Below are positions 20,701 through 58,745 of a stretch of 64,000 nucleotides of DNA, piece by piece (position 1 is the stretch's first letter; the number at the start of each line of letters is the position of its first letter). A model generated the notes under the pieces. It made no database searches, was not told the DNA's origin, and saw only the letters and a program-made list of their open reading frames with translations. The stretch lies in contig CM042179.1 of NCBI GenBank assembly GCA_023376005.1, forward strand, positions 17,728,107-17,792,106. The letters run 5' to 3'. Both the position numbers and the translations under genes were made by a program. The DNA comes from Doryteuthis pealeii (taxonomy: Eukaryota; Mollusca; Cephalopoda; Myopsida; Loliginidae).

Positions 20701-23409
20701 TGAATCTTGAAAAACAAATGAAAAATCTAAAGACATTCAATATTTTATGGGTACTTTTTATTTTTAAGTTATGCAGTTTATTATTAACCGGAAAACTTAT
20801 AATATAAAACTTATCTTTTACAAAAGAGGAAACTTATTTCGTGGGCGTGTACTTTATTTTTCTGTTATGTATAAATTGTGGAACATTTGTTTCTAGTTTT
20901 TCGAATGTGTTCTGAATTGAAAATAGGTTGAATAAGAAGTAATGTATAAATAAACCTGATCAAATCGTTAAGACCTCAATGATAGCAGACGTCACGGGAT
21001 CATAAAAGCCACTGGATGTGTTCAAATCTTGATGGAGGTTACTTCTATATTTTATTTTATGATCTTGAGCATTATAATAATAAAAAAAATGGCGTTATGA
21101 TTTTTAATTTTGTTTTTAAACCCATAAGTTGTCAGTTTTCTTTCTTTGATAATGCTAGGTATTGCACAAAATGGAGGAGAAAGTGAAAAAAGTTCAATAT
21201 CTGTCAAAACCTTAACTACACTTCATTTAATCTTTTTAAGCACTGAAATAGAATATACTGTAAAGTTATTTTTATGCTTTAATTGGCATTATAGAATTAA
21301 AAGTCCATTAGGGATAGGAAACTGTTTATTTTGTATTTTTTTTGTTGTAAAAGTTTTAAGATTATGTGAATTTAAGCAAATCACTTAAGGTCTATAATAA
21401 GCATAATAATGATGGAATCATATGCAGAAGTGGACACCAACTTTACTACAATAATGATGTAAACTATTTAGAACAGTGATGTATGTTTAAATTGTTGGGT
21501 TGTCATAAACATAGACACCTTCCTTTCTAAGATTACTGGAATAATAGTTTCCACGTACATACATTTTTACAATAAATATTGTTATAAAATTGTATGGAAA
21601 TGATAAGATAGGACAAATTATTCTCAAATGTATGGATCAAATGCAGATAACAAATGGTACTTTTTAAAAAGACAAATGAAAGTAAGATTTATAATGAACA
21701 TGAATTTATATACATTTGTATATAAGTCTTTTGACAACTAAAGTTCTTTAAAGATTTATTCTCCATTGATGATGTGTGATAAAGAACCACTTTTATTTCT
21801 TCTAACTTTAATTCGACTTCACTGTGTGGTTGTAGACAACACAGACTTGATTCTTCAATAACCTGACTCTTCACAACTGGACACTCCTCAGTTTAAGGCC
21901 CTGTTCAGAAGAAATAAAGATATACATTTTTATGGGGTGGCTCCAAAATCCTTGGGAGCATCATTCCTTAACTTTTAATGTTATATTGCTCAGTGGGCAA
22001 ATAGAATGTTAATTTACCACTGAATTTTGACATTTATTGCCATTTCAAATTTGAAACTTCTTTAGTTCTTAGTTATTTTTGTTGACAAAAATAGTTGTTT
22101 TTTTTACCTGAATCCTACTTTTTGAATGTTTATTTCTATTGGTGTATTAAAAATAAACATATTTGGAAATAAGAGTTCAATTGTGAAACTTTAAACAAAA
22201 GATCATATCAAAAGAGATACACATATGAAAGTGACTTTCAAGATAAATTTTTCAGGTTTATTTTGCCAAATTGAATTAATGATTCTTGTTTTACTCAATT
22301 GGTGATGATAGTTGGTTGATGTTTTTGGAGCTGGTGGGCCAATTCCAAGTTTTGTGTATTCATAGTTGTTGGCAATTCTGTTGCAAATGATTTTTACCTA
22401 TGTGTTTGAACTTAATGAAACATTGAATTCCTATTACTAGTAACGAATCAAATCACCTCCAAGATTTACCTGTCTTGTTTGGCCTTGTTGATTCTTGAAA
22501 ATTTGATAACTTAACTTTTTAAAGTTTTTGCATTTTGCTTAAGGTTATTTTGAATTGTTTATATGCTTTTCAAATTAAATGATTTGATTTTCATTTAGAA
22601 TTGATGTTTGGCATTTTTCTTTGTTTTTGAGAGGAACTTCAGCATTGGTTAATCGGTCAAGAATGATTTTAGTTGTTTTGGTTGAAAAGTCTTTGAATCT
22701 AATTTGCTAATTTCTTAGGTTTTCTTCCTACCCCATTATGTTTACTATAATCTTACATTTCTGGTGTTTTCTTTTAGAAGTCAAATGTTTATTTTATAAG
22801 GCAATGAAAGCTTTTTTCCATTTAATTGATGAGTTATTAGTTTATCATCAAACTAATCCTATTTTTTTCTTTTTGTTTAGAACACCATTGTTTTATAATA
22901 GTGTTCTTCAATTAATTTTACTGTTATACAAATAGTGGAACTTAAAGATTTTGTTGAAATTTCTGTGCATGGAGAATATTAACATTGAATTTCTTGATAG
23001 TCAATTTAATTTTGATATTTCCTTTTAGTCAAAATTCTCTTTATGAATGTGATGTCCAGTACTTAGTCATACTAGTAAAAGCATCTGTTTTCTGTATATT
23101 TTGTTGATTTTAAGGTTATCTAGTGATTTAGTGGATAATGTTAGGAACATAAAGGCTACTAGAAGACTTTGTGCTCCTATTCTTTTCAATAAAATGTTTG
23201 TGATCACCAGGTTACATTTAACAAGAGGAACATTCCATTGGTGATGAATTTGCTCTTTCTTTTTATGAACTTTTAAGATGAGACTTGATAATTTGTATTT
23301 AGATTTTTTGGACTGTTCTCATATTTATTGTTATATACACAACATTTTGCCTGATGTGCTCTCTAACTTTCCAGTTTGACACATGATGCAACAGATATAA
23401 GGGTTGAGT

Positions 23410-23575
23410 TAATAAATTCTAAGTGACTATCATTTGTGGGTTGCAAGTTCAATCCTGACCACAGGCAAAAATAACCTAGAATACTTAACATAGCTTAACA
23501 CTTATACCTGGTCATGGTTAATGGAATGAGAACAATCTATTCCATTGGATTAAATAAATGGTTTGTTTTGAAGTT
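23410..23575 (+). repeat. tRNA-derived SINE-like fragment
   Basis: Contains GGTTGCAAGTTCAATCCTGACC, a convincing RNA polymerase III B box / T arm. The A box upstream is poor. Lies in intron 1. Confidence 0.45.
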
Positions 23576-25709
23576 TTGTGAAGGCTACTGAGTTCAACAA
23601 GAAACACCTAAAAAAGGTCAGAGTACATCAGCTGAAACATAATGTATATAACAATAGATGAGGACAACAGTCCAAAAAATCTTATTAATATACATTGCTC
23701 TTTCCTTACTGACTTTTCCAGTCCAGAACCTATGGACTTTTCCATACCCGAGAATAATCTTATTGTTGGAAGAGGTCATTGTCAAATTGGGTGTAGAAAT
23801 TTAAAAAAAAAATGTTTTAAACTTTATCTTCAGCATCATGAGTTAGTGCATAGGCAATGGTGGTGGTGGTGTGTTGGTTCTGAGTTTGCAAAAAGATATT
23901 TGTTGATTCTCAGTGGTTGTGTTGATAATGTCTGAAGGTTTTCCACATATGATGGAAAGGTTATTTTTAGATCCTTTCTAGTCTCCAAACTCTGGGTAAT
24001 TCTTAATGAAGGATGCTCACACATGAGCATTGCTACCAAATGATTTTATTACTTTTGTCAAAATGTTAAATAACTGAATTAAACATTCACTTTTGTTCCT
24101 GACTTGGAGTTTCAAATCATGACATTGGCTGCTTTCTTCTCTGATCACTGAAAAACTTGTTTTATATTGGTCCACAGAATGTTTTTTTTATTTATTTTTT
24201 TAGTAGTTGTTGCAATCTAAAAGCTAGATATTTTATAAATCAATCAATTGTTTCCAATGGCAAATAAATCAAGACAATTGGACCTGATGGATTTGTTATA
24301 TTCATTTTAAAAAGCTGATAATTTTATTTCAGTATAAAAGCAGTATGAAATATGTAAATATTTAAATTAATATGCAAATAATTAATTTTGCCCCCCCAAA
24401 AAATTATAAAATAAATAATACAAGTAAATCATAAGCAATTACTTTTTGATAACTCCTATAAATTTTTTTTCACTTTTGGAAAGGATTTATCTTGACATTG
24501 AATAAACCCTTAATAGCTAAATATATGGCAAAAGTATTATTTGAAAATTACAAACAAATGATATCTCAAAATAGATTTTAGAGATAGTTAAAATAATTGT
24601 TCATTTTAATCAAATGGTAACCAACAAGACATAATTTAATTCTTTTGTTGCCAACCACATCTTTCTCAAAATTAGCATTGAAAGAGAATTTAACTTAACT
24701 ATTTTAGATAGAAACCAGCATTCATTTATAATATTGAATTCTTCTATTTGACTTTGGTAATTAGATTCTTAAGCTTGGTTTTGAAAAAGTAATCTTCTGT
24801 TATTTCATTAACTAATTACTGTTATAATTTTTAGTGTTAACCAAAAAGACTTTAATTTTAATAAAAATGAAGTAGATTAAAAAATATATTGTAGATAAAT
24901 GTTATGAAATAAGTAAGGTTGACACGCGTGTAGAAAGTAAGAGGTAGTTTATTCTGGAGCATATTCCATGCAGACTGATACAATAAATCAGTATTAAGTT
25001 GCTTTCTCAGTATAAAATGGGTGTTGTTTGAAATTAGACTAGTCTATTTTGTGGGAGTGTCTCATCTACTCCACAACAATAAGTTTAGCCTAGTCCTGGC
25101 TGAAATTTATAATAGGGTATCTAATAAAGATTCAACTCCTTTTTAGTGACCTATAAGAATAGCTTAAATGTTGCTTCATGACATGCATTTGAAAGTATAT
25201 ATTACATCAAGAAACAAAGATTTTATTTTGTAATAAACATGAAATTTGAAATTGAATTATCAGAAAAGCTTAAAATACAAACTTGTATATATTTACTTCT
25301 TCAATATGATATATCAAGTGGGTATCATTGACGAGTAGAAATTTAAAGCTTTGTTAAAGTTAAAATTATTCAGACCTCTCCTTTCAAGATGACTAACTGA
25401 AATTTTTTCTATATGTTCTAAAAAAAAACATTGACAAATTTGGTATTTTTAGTTAATAGGGAATATTTTCATTATAAGGTTTATTCCTTTCATATTAAAT
25501 TATTGATCTACATTTGTCAGAAGAATTGGTAAACTTTAGTATTATTATAATCTGTTTCAAAACAATGAAGTTAATATGAACAAAAATGTCACATACATGT
25601 ATTTCTGACAAGTTTGATTTTTTTTTTATGTATCTGAAATCAGTTATTTAATTCATTGGTAAGAAACTGATCTTATTTGCTTTTACTTTCAGGGAACCAA
25701 AAATTCAAG

Positions 25710-51221
<25,512 letters not shown>

Positions 51222-51524
51222 AGGTTTTGTTTCATCAATTAGCAAAGTTAAATATTAATTTTGATGTAAAATTAAAAAGTAATGGTCATTCAGATTTTTG
51301 TCTTGTTATATTAAAAAGAAAAATATAGAAGTATATACATTTTCATTGTTTTGTTAATTTGTGTATATTAATGTGTGTGTGAGAGAGAGAATACTATCAT
51401 TTATACTTTGTGCCTCTCCTAAATTTAGTTTGTATTCTAAATTTTCACAAAATAATGACAACCCATGGGTTGTCCCCAATAGACTATATTTCTGGTCTTA
51501 TATTGCTGGTTCAATTTGTAATAC

Positions 51525-51530
51525 AATAAA
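51525..51530 (+). terminator. Poly(A) signal AATAAA
   Basis: First canonical hexamer after the stop codon (about 300 bases downstream). Confidence 0.45.
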
Positions 51531-51815
51531 TTGGTATATGTATTATGGTTGTGTAGTAATTGTTATATAGATTATATCCATCTAATTTATCTAAAAGCAT
51601 GAAGTATACTTTTTTCTGGATTGTATGAAGACTAATTACCTTCAGTATTTAGACTTTGTATTTTATGAATAATATAAAAATGTGTTGCTATTTTTGTCAA
51701 TTTTCTTCTACAAATTACTGAAGACTGTTTTAGATTTCTCAAATGCTAACTTCTGGTTATATTTTGAACTATTAAAAAAAACAGCATTGTTAATTTGCAT
51801 TAAAATTTTGATTTG

Positions 51816-51821
51816 AATAAA
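51816..51821 (+). terminator. Poly(A) signal AATAAA (distal)
   Basis: Second canonical hexamer, with another at 51871. Confidence 0.4.
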
Positions 51822-51991
51822 ATGTATAATGGCAAAAACAAAAATAGATTCAATTAAAAATCTGTACAAAAATAAACCAGTGATAGACAAAAACATTTTG
51901 ATCGACACAGAAAATTTTATCAGACATGTTTTTTTTTTCTTTGGGTGAATAACAGCAATGGCAGAAAGAAATTACATTTAAAATGTAGTTG

Positions 51992-52008
51992 CCCCCCCCC
52001 CCCCCCCC
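51992..52008. repeat. C17 homopolymer
   Basis: Seventeen C in a row, unusual in this AT-rich window; lies between the adaptin 3' UTR and the mariner copy. Confidence 0.9.
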
Positions 52009-52090
52009 TTCTGCTGACAGAAAAAAGTTCTTTGGTGGTCCCCAAAGGACTTAACCAAGATCCTCTTGTATTTGTTCAACTTGCACTCTC

Positions 52091-53338
52091 ACATCACCCA
52101 ATAAGTTCTGGGCCTAACTAATAAAACAACTTTTTAGGTAAAATTCAACTTTATACATCAACTTAGTCTCTTTCTAGGGTGATACACCGATTCCAACGCT
52201 TCTCTAACAATTCGATGCTTTTTTTTTTTTTTTTTTTTTTTTTCTTTTTAGAATGATTTGTCTTCGGCCTCAAAATATGCCTCAGTTTCTGATATCACTT
52301 CTTCATTGGAGCCAAATCTTTTTCCATGGAGTATTCTTTTGAGGTCTGCAAACAGCCAGTAGTCAATGGGGGCCAGATCTGGAGAGTAGGGTGTGCGAGG
52401 AAGCAATTCAAAGTGTAATTCATGTAGTTTTGCCATCATTGTGATAGACTTGTGACACTGTGCATTGTCTTGGTAAAAGAGCACTTTTTTCTTCATTTGT
52501 GGCCATTTTTTTTGTGATTCAAACACACAAATAATGCTATATAATATTCGCTATTGATGGTTTCCTCCCAAAATATGGTGGCCAAAACCTTGCCTGCTGA
52601 TGTTTGCGTCTTTGTTTGCTTTGGACAGTTTTCATCTGCTGCTGTCCACTCAACTGACTGGTGATTTGACTCTGAAGTGGTGGATCCAGGTTTCATCCAT
52701 TGTCACATTTATGCAAAAATTCATTTTTGTTTTGTTGAAACAGTTGCAAACACTGAATCATCGACGCATTGTTGTTTTTGATTGACTGTGAACAAACATG
52801 GTACCCACTTTGAACACAGCTTTCTCCTTGACAAATGTTCATGCAAAATGGTGAATACACTGCCTTCTGATATCTTCAACTCCTCTGCTATCTCACACAA
52901 CTTCAATTTATGATTGGCCAAAATGAGTTTGTAGAGTTTTTGGTGTTTTCTGGGACAACTGCTGAATTTGGGCGACCTGAGCGATCAGCCTCATTTGTGT
53001 CTGTACAACTGTGTTTAAAGTTAGCATATAAACTATTAACCGTTGTTTCCGATGAATCAGTCTGAATAACACTTATCAAGCCATTGCTTTGCTTGAACAG
53101 TATTTTTCCCCATCAGAAAGCAATGCTTTATCAACACATGATACTCAGATTTTTCCATTTGTTTTGAAAATTTGCAACAGTAACTTCACTTAAATAACTG
53201 TAATTTGTAAACTAATTAGCTGATTGGGCTCAAATTTTAACACGTGACATTTGAATGTTAGTACTTTATAAAAATCATATGGATTCGTTAAGTGTTGTGC
53301 CATCTATATGTCAGGCCCAGGACTTATTGAGTGATGTT
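52091..53338 (-). mobile_element. Mariner-family transposon copy
   Basis: Inverted ends of about 27 bases: left 52091-52117 (ACATCACCCAATAAGTTCTG...), right 53312-53338, with three or so mismatches. The 1.25-kb length and - strand transposase remnant fit mariner. It carries a T-run insertion at 52220-52242. Confidence 0.88.
52248..53158 (-). pseudogene. Mariner transposase (D,D34D), inactivated
   Basis: - strand start MEKSEYHVLIKHCF (53158) and an N-terminal helix-turn-helix region (HKLKLCEIAEELKISEGSVF). Catalytic residues: first Asp in TMDETWIHHF, second in FYQDNAQCHKS, third in SPDLAPIDYW. The last two are 34 residues apart, the mariner signature. WTAADENCPKQTKTQTSAGK is also typical. Stops and at least three frameshifts inactivate it. 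The enzyme would cut and paste the element at TA sites. Confidence 0.9.
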
Positions 53339-53339
53339 A

Positions 53340-55330
53340 TATAGGACATGGAACAGCTTTCTCAGGAATTTTGATTTGAAACCTCATTTCTTTTTACAGT
53401 ATCAGCCAGCAGCATCCATGTCTTATATTCATAGGATATTCATAGGTGAGAGTGAAGACAACCAGTGATTTAAAGAGATTGATGGCTCTTGAAGATTGTC
53501 AGTATTTCTTGGGGTTTGCTGTTTGTGGAAATTGCAAACTGGTCTAGCACCAATGAAAACACAAGTATAGTAGTGTGAAATGTTTTTGAAATATTCTTAC
53601 AAGAAAATAAGAGGAAAGGAGACATAGTTGTCTGATGCCATTTGTTTTGAAAATTTCTCCAATCTGTTGATGTGAATTGTGCTGTTTGATTTGGACAAAC
53701 TTTTACATTTTATATCAAAGCCTCTGATGTCCTTATGCCACACTTGGATGAAATTGTTGAAAAATTCATGTTGATGTTTTAGATGTTTCTTGCTGAGAAT
53801 TACAGTTGTATATCTGTTCCACTGTTATCCATTGGATTATTTGGATTCATCAGCTTCTTTGCATTTGGTTTCAATTGGAGCATCACTTTAACTAGAGTGA
53901 TTGATGAAGATGATAGCTGTATAATTTTGTTAGACCTGATCATTTTTGGTTAGAGATAAGACCAGTGATTAAGTCTACATTTTAGGCCTTTTTTTTTTTC
54001 TCCTCACAGATTTTCTGGCAAAGTATTGTTAGAATCTTCATTCTTGCTTTTCAGTTGCTCTGTAGGAATCTTGTCTGAGGGATTTGCCTGATCTTTATTG
54101 TTGCTTCTTCCTTTCAGTATTGGTGGACTTTCCTCAAATTCTCTGATACACTGGATCTCATTGAGTATGGAAATGTCTAGCCAAAGTTCAGACTTGTATA
54201 AAAAATTTATAAAAAAATAATAGCTATAAATATCTTTTAAACCATATATCATTTATGAAATATCTTTACATTAAAATAACAAAATCTGTGCAAAACAGTG
54301 AAGGAATTTAAACAAGAATTGTCAATTTTTAAACATATCCTAAAGAAAAAAAAAAAAAAGATTTAAATTTCCCAAGATTCCATGGATGCAGATTTTATAG
54401 TAATTTCTGCTTCTGTATAATTGATTAATCCCTGAAATTGTCAATTGATTTTGTCTGAGGCAGTTTACCAACAGGATCAAATGAATTTAATGTAACAGGA
54501 TATTCCTTTAAAATCTGGATTGCAAGTGACATTCCCTGATACAGCATTTTTTTTTTTTTTTTCCTAAATGATATCTATCACCATTTGCATGTGCTTCACT
54601 TTGGGTTTTAAATGCTCAACTAGAGAAAGCAGTTTCCTTGTGAGGAGATCAGTGAGGCTTCTTTTATAGAAAATAGACTCCAGTTAAAATATAACATTTT
54701 TAGATTCTGTCAAACTGAAAAGCAGTAAAACTGCAGTCTATATGTATTAGATAATCTCTTCCATTATAATAATCACACCCAATCTGATATCAAATATTGC
54801 TGACTTGTTGACCAATTTACTGGTTCAGTAGGATTTATTAATTGGCATACAACACTCTTTAATAACTGATTGAATGGTTGCTTTTGACATAAACTAATTT
54901 GCCTAGTTAAGTACAAAGTTTGCTTTGTCCACTTACATTGATGAATATCCCTTTTTATATCAGCACATATATTGGTATTATGGATTCTTTCTTTGCAATG
55001 CTAAACAATCTCTGTGCCACTCTAGTCAGTTTATCTATTTGGTTTTTAAGTAATATGTTAACAAAGAAATGGTACTTTAAAAAAAAAAATTTTTATTTTT
55101 TTTTTGCTGCTGTACTTTTCTTTCTTTCTTTTTTTTTTTTTTTTTTTTTTTTTTTTCTCTCCAGTGTATTTCAGCTAAATGTTGATCACAGTAAAAGGCT
55201 CCATCAGACAGAATAGGCTTAATCCCTTTGATGTTATTTGGAAACTTTCCTGAAATAGAAATGTTCTCAAGTCTGTAAAACATTGAAACTTTCTTAGGTC
55301 CAACACAAATGCTAAAAGAAATGCCTAAGA
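53340..55330 (-). pseudogene. Unrecognised decayed coding-like stretch
   Basis: The - strand gives long non-repetitive translatable pieces: 54252-54004 (with FEESPPILKGRSNNKDQANP) and 55330-55160 (KVSMFYRLENISISGKFPNN, ILSDGAFYCDQHLAEIHW), plus weaker pieces at 53400-53950. They look like protein, with Trp, Cys and His in normal proportions, but I recognise no family. Stops and shifts occur every few dozen codons. A retroelement or an old processed gene are both possible. Confidence 0.3.
55126..55156. repeat. Poly-T/TTTC tract
   Basis: T-rich run of about 30 bases within the decayed stretch. Confidence 0.85.
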
Positions 55331-56755
55331 TTCCTGGGATGTAGATTTAATGTTTGTGTGATTGGTTACTCAAAATGGATCATCAATTGGATTAGACAAA
55401 TAATCAGAGGATTTTGATTGATCACCCTAACATTTTTGGATACTTAATTTTGGTTTGTGGCACAATGTTTCTACTAATTACTAATAAAAAATAACATTTA
55501 CTGCAATGATTACTTTTTAAAATAGTTTGTGGATGCACAATTCGCTAAGAGGCTTTTATGCATTCTTAAACTTTTCAACAAATGATTTTCTCAAAAAGAA
55601 TTTCTAGAATCAGCATTTTTATTTTGGTAGCTCAAAAAAATTAGTAACAAAGGAAATTGGCAGTGAATATAACAATAAATTTGAACATTAAAAGTACGTT
55701 TTCCAAACTTTATCCAGATTTTAGCCCTAAATTATCTAAACATGTTAGAAAAATGTTAGATTAATTTTCAATTAAATGAGTTAGTGGTCAAGCCTTTATG
55801 ATGATTTTTTTTTGTCAGTAGAAACCTGGCAGAATATGAGTCAATAATAGTGCAACATAGGAGGTCATTCCAGCTCCCACCATTTTTGTGAGATACTTTA
55901 TGTCTTTTATGACTTATAATCATGGCATCTACAAAAGATATAATAATTCTGTCAATGTATTTAGCAATGTAATCTGCATAAAAAAACAGAACTCTTATAT
56001 GCAGATGATTGTGATCTCATAGATCACACTGCGGAAGATATGCAGAACCTTGTGGATAAATTTACTAAAAATTCCAATTTGGGATTTACTATCAAATCTT
56101 ATATATACTAGCAAATATATGCACACTCCGGGTGCAAGTATTTTAGTTAAATTTATAATAAAATATGATATTAAATTAGAAAGGCTAATGAAACTGAATA
56201 AGAATGTAAATAAAAAGATTTTGAACAGAGGGGGTATGATTGAAAAATAGAACAACTTTGAAACTAACTCTTCCATCATTTTCCGTTACTCCCGTCTTTC
56301 ATTGGTAAATTTTCCTAATTAAACTGTTTAGTTAAAATAGGAAGTAAAGAATAATATTACAGTTATTTCTTCTTGTTAAGGGATTTCTTTTTTAAGATTT
56401 ATTGAAGAGATTTTTGCTCATATTCATTAAGATAAAACCAAACAATTAGAAATCAATAATACTAAGCATATATTTATCAAAATCAATTTTTTAAGTTCAA
56501 TATGCAAATTAGCCTTCCCATTCACACTGTAAACCTCTATTTTGTTGTATATATAAATACAATTGCATGTTATTAGTATGTAGATATGGTCAACAGTCTT
56601 AATGATGTAAAACAATTTTATTAATAATTGAAGTTTAAATAAAAATAAAATCATGGAGAATATGATGTAAATAACTAAAGCAATTGTGACTTGTATAGTA
56701 ATATAGTTTCGGTTACAGACAGACAAACCCACAATCTCCATTATAATAAGATATA
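55331..56755. other. AT-rich spacer, no gene recognised
   Basis: Scattered short frames without domains. Confidence 0.5.
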
Positions 56756-57390
56756 TATGGCAGTGAAGCTTGGATCACGTACTCACGTCACGTGAGGAAA
56801 CTGGACAGCTTTCACCTCGGATGCCTATGCCTCATTCTACGCATTCGCTGGCAGGACAAAGTGCCCAACACAGAAGTGCTGGAACGAGCAAACATAAACA
56901 GCATGCCCGCCATCACCTGCGAGAGACGCCTGCGCTGGCTTGGCCATGTCAGGAGGATGGACAAAGGCCGCATCCCCAAAGACCTACTGTATGGTGAACT
57001 AGTGGAGGGTACCCGACCGGCAGGGAGACCATGCCTACACTTCAAAGATGTCTGCAAGAGAGATATGAAGACATGCCACATTGACAAACACGTGGGAGGC
57101 TTGTGCTGAAAACCGTGCGACCTGGTGCCTCCTCGTCAAACAAGGAACAAAAAGAAGTGAAAAGAGAGGAAAGAAGCCGCCACAGAAAAGAGAGCTAAAA
57201 GAAAGGAGAGACAACACCCCCAACGTCCGTCTACAGAGCATCACCTTTTTGTTTGCAATCACTGCTTCAGAGAATGCTATTCAAGGATCAGTCTGTTCAG
57301 CCACTCACGTAGCTGTATGTAGAGAAAAAGAGAAAAAAAAAATGGACACTACGCCATCGTCTAAAATAGATGGAAGGTTGCCAACCATAT
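56756..57390 (+). pseudogene. LINE 3' end: RT C-terminal region and zinc-finger tail
   Basis: From 56756 YGSEAWITYSRHVRKLDSFH LGCLC, IRWQDKVPNTEVLERANI, RRLRWLGHVRRMDKGRIPKD LLYGEL and GRPCLHFKDVCKRDMK: the conserved C-terminal block of a widespread non-LTR retrotransposon polyprotein. After a frame change near 57080 it continues NTWEACAENRATW. In the next frame it shows a C-x2-C...H zinc finger (FVCNHCFREC, SRISLFSHSRSC; about 57248-57322). 5' truncated, as usual for LINEs, and followed by a TA run. GC content is higher than in its surroundings, suggesting recent insertion. Confidence 0.82.
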
Positions 57391-57412
57391 TCTAATATAT
57401 ATATATATATAT
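57391..57412. repeat. (TA)n tail of the LINE copy
   Basis: About ten TA units immediately after the LINE 3' end. Confidence 0.85.
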
Positions 57413-57620
57413 TAAAAAAATGTTATTCATAAAACTATCATACAGATGTTACTGAAAATTTTTTTCCAACAAACGGTTTATCAGATCATAAGGCTAGGGT
57501 CAGGTATAGTTTCAGGCTCAAAACATTGTTACTAACAGACCCTCCCCTCAAAAAAACCCCAAAAACCCAGAGCTTCCCAGCAGTACTTTGATACCAAGTT
57601 TATTTGTTGGTTTATGCTAC

Positions 57621-57857
57621 TGATCTTGTTGCTTCTTGATATATTTCCATTTTTCTGGTAATTTATTGGTTTTACATCACAGTACAAGAATACCAGATCC
57701 ATACAGATGCAGCTTTTGACTGATCTTGTTGCCTCTTGATATATTTCCATTTTTCTGGTAATTTATTGGTTTTACATCACAGTACAAGAATACCAGATCC
57801 ATACAGATGCAGCTTTTGACTGATCTTGTTGCCTCTTAATATATTTCCATTTTTCTG
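57621..57857. repeat. 100-bp tandem repeat, 2.4 copies
   Basis: TGATCTTGTTGC...GCTTTTGAC recurs at 57621, 57721 and 57821 with one or two changes; the third copy is cut at 57857. Confidence 0.95.
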
Positions 57858-58329
57858 TTGGTGACAAGCCGAATTTGGTCAGATAAAATTTTGGCATCTT
57901 ACTTGAATGGAAAATATATCATTAATTCATTTGTTTTGTATGCAGATCTTTGTACTTTCCACTTTACATTTATGTGATCAATGTTTCCTTCAAAATGAAG
58001 CGTTAAGCCTTTTTGAATTAATAGGTGATTCTAAGATGTAGACACTGGAAAGGTGAGATGACACTCCAGATTGTGTAACTATAAAACAATGAAGAATTGT
58101 ACTTGTTTGGAACTCTTCAAATATTTCCTTCTTTTACAAAATTTGTTTTCTATGCAAAATTTTATTGTCAGCTTTAAAATGATCTGTAACACTTGGTCAT
58201 GTCTCCATGTGTAGTTTTTAAGCAAATACACATAACCAGTGAAAATGATGACTTCCATGTTTGAATGCAATTTGATCAAAGTCAACACTCGTCCTGTTGG
58301 GTGCCACAAATCCTTCATACACAAAAGAC

Positions 58330-58745
58330 CAATATGAGCACAATACACGATTAAAAGCCAAAATGAAAAATAAAATACAAACAGGAATAATTCTAACCCT
58401 CCATAAATGTAAAATATCTAAAATATTGCTAAAGTTTCTTGGACATAGACTCAATCCAGTGCCAAACAATGTAATGGAAATCTGCTGATTCCTGGGAATG
58501 GTGAATCAAATGAGGAAGTTCATCCCTTAGTAGAAATTTTCAAATCACTATGAGACCTAGGGAGAGTCAGAAGAATGCCTTTGTATGGGGAAGTGAGCAA
58601 AAAAGTTTTTGACACTATAAAAAAAAAAGAAGCCCTTTGCTCAACACCAGTACAATGACTTTGTATGGGGAAGTGAGCAAAAAAGTTTTTGACACTATAA
58701 AAAAAAAGCCCTTTGCTCAACACCAGTACAATGACTGTAGGGCAG
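58330..58745 (+). pseudogene. Gypsy RT thumb / RNase H start, decayed
   Basis: KDQYEHNTRLKAKM, then CKISKILLKFLGHRLNPVPN followed by FLGMVNQMRKFIP: the end of the RT palm, the thumb and the connection of a gypsy Pol. NAFVWGSEQ follows in another frame. Two copies of an 80-base unit (58580-58659, 58660-58736) duplicate the last part. The YxDD box is not recognisable. Confidence 0.72.

Larger units (their letters stand above)
19221..25692 (+). other. Probable intron 1 of the adaptin gene
   Basis: AT-rich, no recognised genes. It contains a CpG-dense patch (20640-20700), further ACGTCA motifs (near 19936 and 20990) and a SINE-like tRNA T-arm motif near 23444. The assignment depends on the first-exon candidate. 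Confidence 0.35.
51222..51895 (+). other. Probable 3' UTR of the adaptin gene
   Basis: AT-rich, no open frame of note. Candidate AATAAA poly(A) signals lie at 51525-51530, 51816-51821 and 51871-51876. The end of transcription is not determined. Confidence 0.55.

Noticed and set aside
23642..23935. 97-codon open frame in the putative intron 1
   Set aside because: No recognisable domain, ends in TGG-repeat-driven Trp run; consistent with chance.
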